From positions 1 to 64,000 of the forward strand of contig NZ_JAPIVT010000014.1 in assembly GCF_026239735.1 (NCBI RefSeq): a stretch of DNA of 64,000 nt. The letters are read 5' to 3'. The notes beneath the pieces are model-generated. The model saw nothing but the letters and a program-made list of their open reading frames with translations. It was not told the DNA's origin and did not search any database. Shown here in pieces: positions 56,167-64,000 of this stretch (its first letter is position 1; each line of letters opens with the position of its first letter). Made by a program: the position numbers and the translations under genes. The DNA is from Pedobacter sp. MC2016-05. Its GTDB lineage: Bacteria > Bacteroidota > Bacteroidia > Sphingobacteriales > Sphingobacteriaceae.

Positions 56167-57735
56167 TTAACGGATACTAAGTGAATCTGGTATTGGTTGT
56201 TGTACATATTTGTTTAATAGTACATTAGAGATGAATTTATTCTTATCGGCTATCAGTTGGTAGCAGAATGTATCGAAAGTTTTAAGGCCACTATCTGCCC
56301 TAAAATGTTTGTAGTATTTTGATGAAATATTATCTCTCAAAATATTCTCAGATTTTCGAAGATCTACATAATAGCTAATATTCGAAGTAGTAGAGATTTG
56401 ATTCATGGCATCCATGTAAATAGGATTCTGGATCATTAACCTATTGTTTTTATAGCTGTTTAAAAAGGATGCTATTGTACTTGCATTGTTAGCCACAATT
56501 AAATAATTATCGATAATGGCATAAAATGGTTTATTAAAATTTTTAAATGCGTCTCCAAAATATACTTGAAGAATGTTTGCAGACTTAAAAACTTTAATTT
56601 CATCACTATAATCTGTACTTACGTCAAATAATAATTGTTTCACTTTCTCTCCATTAGTAAGTTGTATTGCCCCCAGTTTTTCACTGGTACTTAATTGAAA
56701 TGTTGCAAATTGATTTTTAGCATACAATGGAAATATTAAATTTAAATCTGTTCTATAATCATTTTTAATTGAACTAATCGTTTGGTCTGCCTGGGTAATT
56801 TGATTGGCTTTAATCTGTAGAGCTTTTAGGTTTTTAAACCAGGTTTTATAATCATCAAATGCGTAGATCGCATAATTTGCCGTATTATCAGGTAAGATAT
56901 TTTGAATATTTGTAGCCTGCGCTGCGCTTTGTTCAAATAATTTGAGGTAGCTAGAATCATCTTTTAACGTAGTGCTGCCGTTAAAAAGAATACGCTCTTT
57001 GCTAAAATTGTAACTTAAAGAGGCAAATGCATTTTGCTTATTTAAAACTTCAATACTTCCATTTAATTTACCAATCAAAATGTTCTTTAGCACCAGTGGT
57101 ATATGATTAAAGTTGATATAGATTTGTGCCAAGGCACTTCTGCTAACAGCATTATTCCCTTTTATATAATCAGTGAAAGGATTTTCAGCTAATCGAATAG
57201 CAGCATCATTGATAAGTTTTAGCGAGGTTGACAGCGTTATTACTCTATCATTGAGATTTGCGTAAGCAGAAACACTATCTTTAAGCTTCAAGGAATATTG
57301 CCCGTTCTGTAATGGGGTAATGTAGTTTTTCGATTTGATTACCTGATTAAATTTATTCAGGTCTTCATCTGCCTTAAGTTGAACAGTGATTAAAAAATTA
57401 AGGTTTTTATTGGAGTCTGGAAGTACGCTAACATAAATATACTGATCTTGAAAAAATTTATTTAGCGCATTATCGTTAATAATTAAATCCTTAAGCTGAA
57501 TCAGTAATTGAATTTTATCTTCGCCTAATACCTGCTGAATAAGGTTTTGCGCTTTAATAATTTCATAAAATCCCTTATCATTTTGAAATGAAAATACTAT
57601 TGCAGCATTATTCGTGGCAGATTGCAATGCTAAATCTTTTGCATTATTTTCATTGCCCAATTTTGAGAAATATAGATATGCCATCCCTGCAATACCCAAA
57701 AATAATGCAATGGCTAAAATGATAATTTTTTTCAT
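56167..57735 (-). CDS. Membrane-anchored DUF3352-like protein, unknown function
   Basis: 522 residues: an N-terminal membrane helix (about 3-22), then a long extracytoplasmic domain with repeated strand-helix patterns (YIYVSVLPDSNKNLNFLITVQ, AYANLNDRVITLSTSLKLI, FYAIIDNYLIVANNASTIASFLNSYKNN). The last pattern, a short-lived lookup of a stored value and a SFL helix, recalls DUF3352-type proteins. Function unknown. Probably co-transcribed with the barrel gene after it. Confidence 0.65.
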   Translation of the reverse strand: MKKIIILAIALFLGIAGMAYLYFSKLGNENNAKDLALQSATNNAAIVFSFQNDKGFYEIIKAQNLIQQVLGEDKIQLLIQLKDLIINDNALNKFFQDQYIYVSVLPDSNKNLNFLITVQLKADEDLNKFNQVIKSKNYITPLQNGQYSLKLKDSVSAYANLNDRVITLSTSLKLINDAAIRLAENPFTDYIKGNNAVSRSALAQIYINFNHIPLVLKNILIGKLNGSIEVLNKQNAFASLSYNFSKERILFNGSTTLKDDSSYLKLFEQSAAQATNIQNILPDNTANYAIYAFDDYKTWFKNLKALQIKANQITQADQTISSIKNDYRTDLNLIFPLYAKNQFATFQLSTSEKLGAIQLTNGEKVKQLLFDVSTDYSDEIKVFKSANILQVYFGDAFKNFNKPFYAIIDNYLIVANNASTIASFLNSYKNNRLMIQNPIYMDAMNQISTTSNISYYVDLRKSENILRDNISSKYYKHFRADSGLKTFDTFCYQLIADKNKFISNVLLNKYVQQPIPDSLSIR

Positions 57736-57823
57736 GTGCGTGCAACAAATTTAATTTATTACATTGATTACAGCGAAGTTCTATGTCATTTTATTAATTT
57801 AGCGATTGCTTCAAGCAATAACT

Positions 57824-58210
57824 ATGAATAAACGAATTATACTTACTGCTTCTTTTTTTGGCGTAGTGGCTGTTTTACTTGGCGCTTTCGGTGCTCATGG
57901 TTTAAAGGCCGTAATAGATCAACCCTCAATAGAAATTTGGCAGAAAGGGGTAGAATATCAATTTTATCACACCTTTGCGCTTTTGTACCTTTCAACTTTT
58001 GCCAGATATAGAAACAAGTTAATCAACATTGCCTATTTCTGTTTTACATTCGGAATTGTTCTCTTCTCGGGATCTTTGTACTTGTTGGCAACCCGAAGTA
58101 TGTTAAAGTTGGATTTTGTCAATCTAATAGGCCCAATCACGCCTATTGGTGGTCTTTTGTTTGTTTTAGGTTGGATAATGCTGTTCTTCGCTGCATTTAA
58201 AGATAAATAA
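57824..58210 (+). CDS. DUF423 (YgdD-like) membrane protein
   Basis: 128 residues from ATG at 57824; a start six codons earlier adds nothing. Four membrane helices; the motif LLGAFGAHGLK and YHTFALLYL, FGIVLFSGSLYLLA, GPITPIGGLLFVLGW match the DUF423 family. Small inner-membrane protein of unknown function. Overlaps the priA start by one base. Confidence 0.9.
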   Translation: MNKRIILTASFFGVVAVLLGAFGAHGLKAVIDQPSIEIWQKGVEYQFYHTFALLYLSTFARYRNKLINIAYFCFTFGIVLFSGSLYLLATRSMLKLDFVNLIGPITPIGGLLFVLGWIMLFFAAFKDK

Positions 58211-60690
58211 TGGATAGCTTTGGAAACGATATTTTTGCAGAAAGAGAAACACTTTTTGTTGAAGTTATCTTGCCTTTGTCTTTGGCAATAAACTATACCT
58301 ATAGGGTACCATTTGATTTAAATGATCAGGTTGCGATTGGGAAAAGAGTTGTTGTTCAGTTTGGTAAGCATAAAATATACACCGCTTTAATCAGTGCCAT
58401 TTCTAAGAATCCTCCCGGAGTTTATGAGGCGAAATATATAATCGATATAATTGACAGTGAGCCGGTAGTAACCCCCACCCAACTAAAGTTTTGGAGTTGG
58501 ATGACGAATTATTATATGTGTAATGAAGGAGATGTGATGTCTGCGGCGTTACCCGCTAGTTTGAAACTTGCCAGCGAAACCATACTCGTTCTTCGCGATG
58601 ATTTTACGGATGAGATTGTACTTACCGAAAAAGAGGAGATAATTATTTCGGCGCTAAAAAAGCAAGCAAAACTGACAGTAAATGATGTTTCAAAATTGTT
58701 AGGTCAAAAAACAATTTATCCAATCATAAATCATTTATTAGAAAAAGAGCTAATTCTGGTGGCAGAAGAAGTGGTGCAAAAGTACAAACCTCTTTTGAAA
58801 TCGTTTGTGACTTTAAATGAGTTCTATACGGATGAAGAGAATTTAAAGGAACTTTTTAACGTTCTTGAGAAAGCACCAAAACAACTTGATGCTTTACTTG
58901 CCTATCTGAAACTGCAAAAATTAAATCTTCCAATCTCTAAAGAACAGCTTTTAGAAGAGAGCAACTGTGGTGTAAGTGCCTTAAAATCACTAACAGATAA
59001 AGAGATTTTTATAGTGATGAAACGTCCTGTAAGTAGGTTAGCTAATCATGATGAAGAGTTTAGTGTCAATTTTCAATTAAATACCGGACAACAGACCGCT
59101 TTAAATCTGATCAATCAATCGTTCGAAGAAAAGGATGTTGTTTTACTTCACGGAGTAACTGCTTCGGGGAAAACACAGGTTTATATTAAATTAATTGAAG
59201 AAATTATTCAAAACACTGATGGACAAGTTCTATTCTTATTACCTGAAATTGCTTTAACCACTCAAATAGTTGAGCGTATTAAGCGTTATTTTGGAAATGC
59301 AATTGGCGTTTATCATTCGAAATTTAATAATAGCGAAAGGGTTGAAATTTGGAATAAGGTAAGGACAGGCGCATATAAGGTAATACTTGGAGCAAGGTCA
59401 GCCGTATTTCTACCATTTCAACACTTAAAATTAATTGTGGTAGATGAAGAGCATGAGCCATCTTACAAACAATATGATCCCGCTCCTAGATATCAGGCGA
59501 GAGATGCCTCGATTTATCTCGCTCATTTGCATCAGGCTAAGGTTATTTTGGGCTCTGCAACTCCATCACTAGAAAGTTACTATAATGCGCTGCAAGGAAA
59601 GTATGGGTTAGTTGAGATGAAGGATCGCTTTGGCGGTGTGCAATTACCCAATCAGCAGGTGGTTAGTATTGCTGAGGAAACCAAGCGTAAAACCATGGTT
59701 TCATACTTCTCTAGCGTATTAATTAAAGATATTGATCTTGCCTTATCAAAAAAGGAGCAAATTGTTCTTTTTCAAAATAGAAGAGGCTACGCAACCATTT
59801 TAATTTGTGCAACCTGTGGCTATACTCCAAAATGTGTGAATTGCGATGTAAGCTTAACCTATCATAAAAGTAGTGGTAAACTGCATTGCCACTATTGCGG
59901 TTTTCAACAGAGCAGCGTTAATATTTGTCCGGCATGTGGCTCTGTTCACGTAGAGCAGAAAGGCTTTGGAACGGAGCGTATCGAAGAGGAGCTAAAATTA
60001 CTGTATCCAGATATTACTATTGCCCGTTTGGATATGGACAGCACACGGACAAAAAATGGTTTGCAACAAATTTTAACCGATTTCCAGGAAAAGAAAACGG
60101 ATATTCTGATCGGTACGCAGATGGTTGCTAAAGGCTTAGATTTCGATAATTTAAATTTGATTGGCGTTATTAACGCAGATACACTTTTGGGTTATCCAGA
60201 TTTTAGGGCTTATGAACGTAGTTTTCAGCTGTTAGCGCAGGTTGCAGGAAGGGCTGGGAGACGAGCTGACCAAGGAAATGTTTGCATTCAAACTTACGAT
60301 GCCGATAATCGGATTATTAAACAAGTTGTTAATAACGATTACGAAGGCATGTACAATGATGAAATAGCAGAGCGTGATAAATTTCTATATCCGCCATTTT
60401 CTCGGATGATATTTCTTTACGTCAAACATAAAGATTCTCATGTATTAGATCATGCAGCACTAACATTGGCAAATATTCTTAAAGCTAAATTCGGTAAACG
60501 TGTATTAGGACCGGAGCAGCCATTAATCAGCCGTGTACGTAATCTGTACATCAAACAAATTATCATTAAAGCCGACAAGCATACCGCCATTCAAAAAGTT
60601 AAAGATGCGCTTCGTGAAACACTAACGCAATTCAATGCTACTAAAGATTTTAAAGGCGTTTTTACTCAAATTGATGTAGATCCGTACTAA
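58210..60690 (+). CDS. priA: Primosomal protein N' (replication restart helicase PriA)
   Basis: 826 residues. N-terminal DNA-binding domain (about 15-110), winged helix, helicase core with Walker A GVTASGKTQVY, DEEH box VVDEEHEPSYKQYDPAPRYQARD, zinc-binding cysteines (CATCGYTPKCVNCD, CHYCG, CPACG), and motifs VI QVAGRAGR. It reloads the replisome at stalled forks. Starts within the DUF423 stop codon. Confidence 0.97.
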   Translation: MDSFGNDIFAERETLFVEVILPLSLAINYTYRVPFDLNDQVAIGKRVVVQFGKHKIYTALISAISKNPPGVYEAKYIIDIIDSEPVVTPTQLKFWSWMTNYYMCNEGDVMSAALPASLKLASETILVLRDDFTDEIVLTEKEEIIISALKKQAKLTVNDVSKLLGQKTIYPIINHLLEKELILVAEEVVQKYKPLLKSFVTLNEFYTDEENLKELFNVLEKAPKQLDALLAYLKLQKLNLPISKEQLLEESNCGVSALKSLTDKEIFIVMKRPVSRLANHDEEFSVNFQLNTGQQTALNLINQSFEEKDVVLLHGVTASGKTQVYIKLIEEIIQNTDGQVLFLLPEIALTTQIVERIKRYFGNAIGVYHSKFNNSERVEIWNKVRTGAYKVILGARSAVFLPFQHLKLIVVDEEHEPSYKQYDPAPRYQARDASIYLAHLHQAKVILGSATPSLESYYNALQGKYGLVEMKDRFGGVQLPNQQVVSIAEETKRKTMVSYFSSVLIKDIDLALSKKEQIVLFQNRRGYATILICATCGYTPKCVNCDVSLTYHKSSGKLHCHYCGFQQSSVNICPACGSVHVEQKGFGTERIEEELKLLYPDITIARLDMDSTRTKNGLQQILTDFQEKKTDILIGTQMVAKGLDFDNLNLIGVINADTLLGYPDFRAYERSFQLLAQVAGRAGRRADQGNVCIQTYDADNRIIKQVVNNDYEGMYNDEIAERDKFLYPPFSRMIFLYVKHKDSHVLDHAALTLANILKAKFGKRVLGPEQPLISRVRNLYIKQIIIKADKHTAIQKVKDALRETLTQFNATKDFKGVFTQIDVDPY

Positions 60691-61367
60691 TTTTTACTAT
60701 TAAAATTAAATTGAATACCTGCAGAAACGGGGTTTAATAGAAATTCCCATTTGTTAAATGTAGTTACAGTTCTATCTGCAACATTTATAGGCGTTCTATC
60801 TTGTTTTTCGTAAGAATAATAGAAATCTAAGCTACTTTCGGCGAAGATTGATAGATAGGGTATAATGTTGACCTTAAAGCCTAAAGTGGGCGTAATAACT
60901 AATCCGTTTTTTGTAGCATCTGCTGATTGATTCGTGGTTCCTATTGAGCCATTTGTAGGCGTTAATGTACCTGTAAAACGGTTTGATCTGTATCCTAGAT
61001 CGAATGCAAAATAGGGTTGAATTCTTGAATAGTTGAAGTTTTTTTCAAATCCAATCTTGAATGAGTAATCTGTTACTTTTCCACTAGCTATTTCGCAGGT
61101 TTCGCAAGTATTTTGAAAACGAACCATCGGATCGCGAAAATAATTCCCACTTATTCTATAGCTAATTTGATTGTCGTTAAATTTCAAAATTGCACCATTG
61201 CCGTACATTTTGGTGTAATCCTGAGTGTTTGTTTGGTTTAAAATTTTGGGCAGCTGCATTAAACTAAAACCTCTAGCGGCTATGGAGTAGTTAAAGTCCG
61301 CTCCAGTTTGAGCGAAGCTTGAAAATGAAATACACGCAACAAAAACACTAAGTATAATTTTTTTCAT
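60687..61367 (-). CDS. Outer-membrane beta-barrel protein
   Basis: 226 residues with a signal peptide (ending SSFAQ). The body alternates polar and aromatic residues in strands (YSFKIGFEKNFNYSRIQPYFAFDLGYRSNRF, LTPTLGFKVNIIPYLSIFAESSLDFYYS) and ends VSAGIQFNFNSKN, typical of a small eight-stranded barrel. Function unknown. Its end overlaps the priA stop by four bases. Confidence 0.75.
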   Translation of the reverse strand: MKKIILSVFVACISFSSFAQTGADFNYSIAARGFSLMQLPKILNQTNTQDYTKMYGNGAILKFNDNQISYRISGNYFRDPMVRFQNTCETCEIASGKVTDYSFKIGFEKNFNYSRIQPYFAFDLGYRSNRFTGTLTPTNGSIGTTNQSADATKNGLVITPTLGFKVNIIPYLSIFAESSLDFYYSYEKQDRTPINVADRTVTTFNKWEFLLNPVSAGIQFNFNSKN

Positions 61368-61444
61368 AAAGAAGAAGGCAATTCAATTTGTAATTGGACT
61401 CAAAAGTAAAGATAATTCCTTAATACACACAATTGATGCATTTG

Positions 61445-61462
61445 CTTTGTCAAAAGACAAAG
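61445..61462. promoter_or_regulatory. Small palindrome in the divergent gap upstream of pcm
   Basis: CTTTGTC and GACAAAG separated by AAAA, midway in the 181-base gap between the barrel gene and pcm. It could be an operator; there is no supporting evidence beyond symmetry and position. Confidence 0.3.
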
Positions 61463-61548
61463 ATTTTAGTTTTGATTTACTGTAAGTTATATTAATGTTG
61501 ATTTCTTTATCTTGTATCACCGCTTGAAAAAGCTAATTTTGAGACTTC

Positions 61549-62205
61549 ATGGCCTATAAATTTGTTGATAATTACCGAGAGCGTGGCGCGAGAAAGAAGT
61601 TGGTTGAACTCCTAAAATCTCGCGGAATTGAAGATGAAAATGTACTAAAAGCAATTGGCAAAGTACCACGTCATTTCTTTTTTGATGAGACTTTCTGGAA
61701 TCAGGCTTACAAAGATATTGCCTTCCCAATTGGTGATGGACAGACCATTTCGCAGCCCTACACTGTTGCCTATCAAAGTGAGTTGTTACACATTAAAAAA
61801 GGTGATAAAGTTTTAGAAATCGGAACTGGTTCCGGATATCAAACATGTATTTTAATGGAACTTGGTGCAAATGTTTTTACCATCGAAAGACAAGAGAACA
61901 TTTATAACCGAACCATTCAGGTATTGCCTGGCATGGGCTACAGACCAACATTTTACTGTGGAGATGGTTCAAAGGGAATTGCAAAACATGCTCCTTACGA
62001 TAAAATAATTGTTACCGCTGGTGCCCCGCTTGTTCCAGAGATTTTATTGAAACAATTGAAAATTGGAGGTATTTTAGTTATCCCTGTTGGAGATGAAAGC
62101 ACGCAAAAAATGGTTACCGTTATTAGAGTAAGTGAAACGGATTATGATAAAATAATATTAGATACGTTTAGATTTGTGCCTTTGGTGGGCGATCAGGCAT
62201 GGTAA
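61549..62205 (+). CDS. pcm: Protein-L-isoaspartate O-methyltransferase
   Basis: 218 residues. IGKVPRHFFFDE, DIAFPIGDGQTISQPYTVAYQSELL, the SAM-binding VLEIGTGSGYQTCILMEL and VTAGAPLVPE are all family motifs. The enzyme methylates isoaspartyl residues to start their repair. Cytosolic; stand-alone, with a long inverted repeat after the stop. Confidence 0.96.
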   Translation: MAYKFVDNYRERGARKKLVELLKSRGIEDENVLKAIGKVPRHFFFDETFWNQAYKDIAFPIGDGQTISQPYTVAYQSELLHIKKGDKVLEIGTGSGYQTCILMELGANVFTIERQENIYNRTIQVLPGMGYRPTFYCGDGSKGIAKHAPYDKIIVTAGAPLVPEILLKQLKIGGILVIPVGDESTQKMVTVIRVSETDYDKIILDTFRFVPLVGDQAW

Positions 62206-62207
62206 TA

Positions 62208-62248
62208 GTTAGCAATTTTCAGTTCAAACTGAACTGAAAATTGCTAAC
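62208..62248. terminator. 18-base perfect inverted repeat between pcm and smpB
   Basis: Arms 62208-62225 and 62231-62248 are exact complements around a 5-base loop. It lies between the ends of convergent pcm and smpB. No T-tract follows on either side, so if it terminates transcription it does so through the stem alone. Confidence 0.65.
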
Positions 62249-62254
62249 TATAGA

Positions 62255-62704
62255 CTATCTTTTCAATGCTCTATCTAACTCACGTTTAGTATCTCTATCC
62301 TTAATGCTATCACGTTTATCAAATTCCTTTTTACCTTGGGCCAACGCAATTTCCATTTTAGCGAAACCTCTTTCGTTAATGAAAATCCTTAAAGGCACTA
62401 TGGTATAACCCTTTTCTTCACCCTTAAGACGAAGTTTTCTGATTTCCTTTTTTTGAAGTAGTAATGCTCTATCTCTTTTTATATCATGATGATAAAAGGA
62501 GCTATGACTATATTCAGAAACATGAAGGTTTCGAACATACAAAATTCCGCCTATGAACATGCAAAACGCATCGGTCATATTGGCTTTACCTTGTCTAATG
62601 GCTTTTATTTCTGTTCCCAAAAGTGCAATACCTGCCACATATTTATCAAGTAAATTATAGTCAAAGTATGCTCTTTTATTTTTTATATTGATATCGTTTT
62701 TCAA
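62255..62704 (-). CDS. smpB: SsrA-binding protein SmpB
   Basis: 149 residues when started at TTG 62704 (LKNDINIKNKRAYFDYNLLDKYVAGIALLGTEIKAIRQG), which matches the normal SmpB N-terminus. The frame is open upstream to another TTG at 62767, giving an atypical 21-residue tail. It binds tmRNA and brings it to stalled ribosomes. The C-terminal tail ends DRALKR. The tmRNA gene itself is not in the window. Confidence 0.9.
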   Translation of the reverse strand: MKNDINIKNKRAYFDYNLLDKYVAGIALLGTEIKAIRQGKANMTDAFCMFIGGILYVRNLHVSEYSHSSFYHHDIKRDRALLLQKKEIRKLRLKGEEKGYTIVPLRIFINERGFAKMEIALAQGKKEFDKRDSIKDRDTKRELDRALKR

Positions 62705-62894
62705 ACTATTTGTATTTCTGGGTAGATTTGCTTCTACATTTAAAAACAGCAAAATGCTGGGTTGCAAATATCTTAAAATTTGATGTTATAATTTCGTTTT
62801 TATTTATTTCGTTGTCAGCTATTAGTAACACTTTGTTATCTTCATCTGTTTGTAAAAGCTAAACGATAAATCTATTGCTTGTAAAAATTATATT

Positions 62895-62902
62895 TATGTT
62901 TG
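62895..62902 (+). promoter_or_regulatory. -7 promoter element upstream of the thioredoxin-like gene
   Basis: TATGTTTG matches TAnnTTTG exactly, 17 bases before the start codon of the thioredoxin-like gene. A TTG lies about 17 bases upstream of it, slightly closer than usual. Confidence 0.4.
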
Positions 62903-62918
62903 ATTTTTAAACATTATT

Positions 62919-63398
62919 ATGAAATTTAAAATCCTTGTTTTAGCATTATCTTTTTTCTTCTTCGCTCATGTGAAAGCACAGCAACCTACAATTTTGCCGC
63001 AATTCACATTTTTTAAATTAGATGGTAAAGCATTTTCGAATAAAAATCTTGTTCCGGGCAAACAGAATCTGTTTATGCTTTTCGATGTAACCTGCGAGCA
63101 TTGCCAACGAGAAACTAAGCTGCTCGGTGCCAATTATGCCCAATTTAAAAACCTAAATATCTATATGATTACCTTGGATGAGGCTTATATCATTCCACAA
63201 TTTTTTAATACTTACGCTAAAGGTTTGAATGCAAAACCAAATGTGACCGTTCTTCAAGATAAAAATAAACTTTTCATTCCGTTGTTTTTGCCAAAAATGT
63301 ATCCCGCTATGTATTTGTATTCTCCAGCAGGAAAACTTATCATTCATAATTCGGGTGATGGAGGAATTAAAAAGTTAATGAAAGTAATTAAAAATTAG
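62919..63398 (+). CDS. Secreted thioredoxin-like (TlpA/AhpC-type) protein
   Basis: 159 residues with a signal peptide (ending VKAQ). A thioredoxin fold follows, with the CEHC active-site motif in FDVTCEHCQRETKLL and a later strand-loop LPKMYPAMYLYSPAGKL that holds the cis-proline (KMYP). It is likely to reduce or transfer disulfides in the periplasm. Stands alone, convergent with the next gene. Confidence 0.82.
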   Translation: MKFKILVLALSFFFFAHVKAQQPTILPQFTFFKLDGKAFSNKNLVPGKQNLFMLFDVTCEHCQRETKLLGANYAQFKNLNIYMITLDEAYIIPQFFNTYAKGLNAKPNVTVLQDKNKLFIPLFLPKMYPAMYLYSPAGKLIIHNSGDGGIKKLMKVIKN

Positions 63399-64000
63399 TT
63401 ATCTAATAATTAATACGGGAATATTCACTTTGTGCCTCACCGAATCTACTGTTGTACCAAAAATCAAATCTTTAAGTCCTTTATGACCATGAGCGCCCAT
63501 TACTAAAAGTTCCAGTTCGTTTTTATTACTAATATCTGCAATTTCTTTAGCAGTGCTTCCAAAACCTATAAATGGCGTTGAATCATAACCCAAGTCTCCT
63601 AAGTTAGCTTTGTATTTTTCAAGATTTTCCCGGTCACTTTGTGTTTCATGGTCCATAACTTCTTGGCCGTGATATCTGGCGGCGGCAGTTTCTACTACGT
63701 GGATTAGGTAATAGTGAGCATCTTTTCCACCTTGAATAAGTGCGTGTCGGATGGTATTCCGGTCATTTTTAGAAAAATCTACTGCAATACCAATTCTGGA
63801 ATAGCTAATCTTATCAATTTTCCCAATGTCCAAAGCATTACCATGCGGAACCATTTGCCTGTTTCTATTTTTTTCTTCAATCATCGGATGAAAGAATACA
63901 TAAAGTAGTAGAAACACAATAAATATTAAGGCGGGAACGATAATTACATAAATCCACCAGGTATTGGCTTCTTTAGTCCACCCACTTATTTCTTCAACTA
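63399..64000 (-). CDS. Probable Nramp-type metal transporter C-terminus with fused UspA domain (partial)
   Basis: The frame stays open from the window edge (64000) to 63399, so the 5' part is outside. The first visible part has a membrane helix (about 10 codons in: WWIYVIIVPALIFIVFLLLYVFFHP), then a linker and a universal-stress domain (YSRIGIAVDFSKNDRNTIRHAL, YLIHVVETAAARYHG, LLVMGAHGHKGLKDLIFGTTVDSVRHKVNIPVLIIR). In Bacteroidota this arrangement occurs at the end of Nramp manganese/iron transporters. The GTG at 63915-63917 inside the helix is not a likely start. Confidence 0.65.
   Translation of the reverse strand, partial: VEEISGWTKEANTWWIYVIIVPALIFIVFLLLYVFFHPMIEEKNRNRQMVPHGNALDIGKIDKISYSRIGIAVDFSKNDRNTIRHALIQGGKDAHYYLIHVVETAAARYHGQEVMDHETQSDRENLEKYKANLGDLGYDSTPFIGFGSTAKEIADISNKNELELLVMGAHGHKGLKDLIFGTTVDSVRHKVNIPVLIIR

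Overview
The window reads as chromosomal DNA of a Bacteroidota species of the Sphingobacteriaceae, most likely Pedobacter or a close relative. The grounds are a SusC/SusD pair, a hybrid two-component regulator with a periplasmic propeller, type IX secretion cargo with PorP/SprF, a GIN-domain protein, AT-rich DNA and TAnnTTTG promoter elements. The genus is an inference. There is one tRNA and no rRNA, insertion sequence, prophage or CRISPR array.

Layout. 1-1400: DinB-like protein and a coiled-coil membrane protein. 1700-13907: polysaccharide utilization locus (SusC, SusD, two GH43 enzymes, a clan GH-A hydrolase, then the hybrid sensor/regulator), with strong hairpins after susD and at the end of the regulator gene. 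13941-18242 (minus): a type I-like export operon with TolC and HlyD proteins and an ABC protein that has only the membrane domain, plus a small secreted protein upstream. 18500-23476: small, mostly uncharacterized genes, tRNA-Met(CAU), a DUF72 gene and a DUF4385 gene carrying a clear frameshift.

23598-35608: the most unusual stretch, all on the plus strand. It holds a DisA_N-like (DACNV) putative nucleotide sensor, an HD phosphohydrolase fused to a Pycsar-effector-type membrane domain, polyphosphate kinase overlapping it by one base, an SdiA-regulated-type lipoprotein, a 1201-residue phosphoesterase/kinase-like/Omp85 fusion, and a GAF-like protein. This may be a nucleotide and phosphate signalling neighbourhood tied to the envelope.

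35768-41300: GIN-domain protein, lone receiver, BACON-like lipoprotein, AarF/UbiB kinase with a TetR-like partner, HD hydrolase and a 46-residue TatA. 41698-46203: large type IX cargo with IgGFc-binding and PKD-like domains, then its PorP/SprF partner. 46303-51987: RpoN, MscL, ChaN-like protein, and a LiaF-like/LytS-like/LytTR signalling unit. 51988-53046: about 1 kb without credible genes, filled by degenerate tandem repeats of about 190 bp. 53047-64000: housekeeping genes rpmH, rnpA, yidD, tsaB, priA, pcm and smpB mixed with envelope proteins, ending in a gene cut by the window edge that looks like an Nramp transporter with a C-terminal UspA domain.

All assignments come from reading translated sequence and motifs. 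No database search was run.
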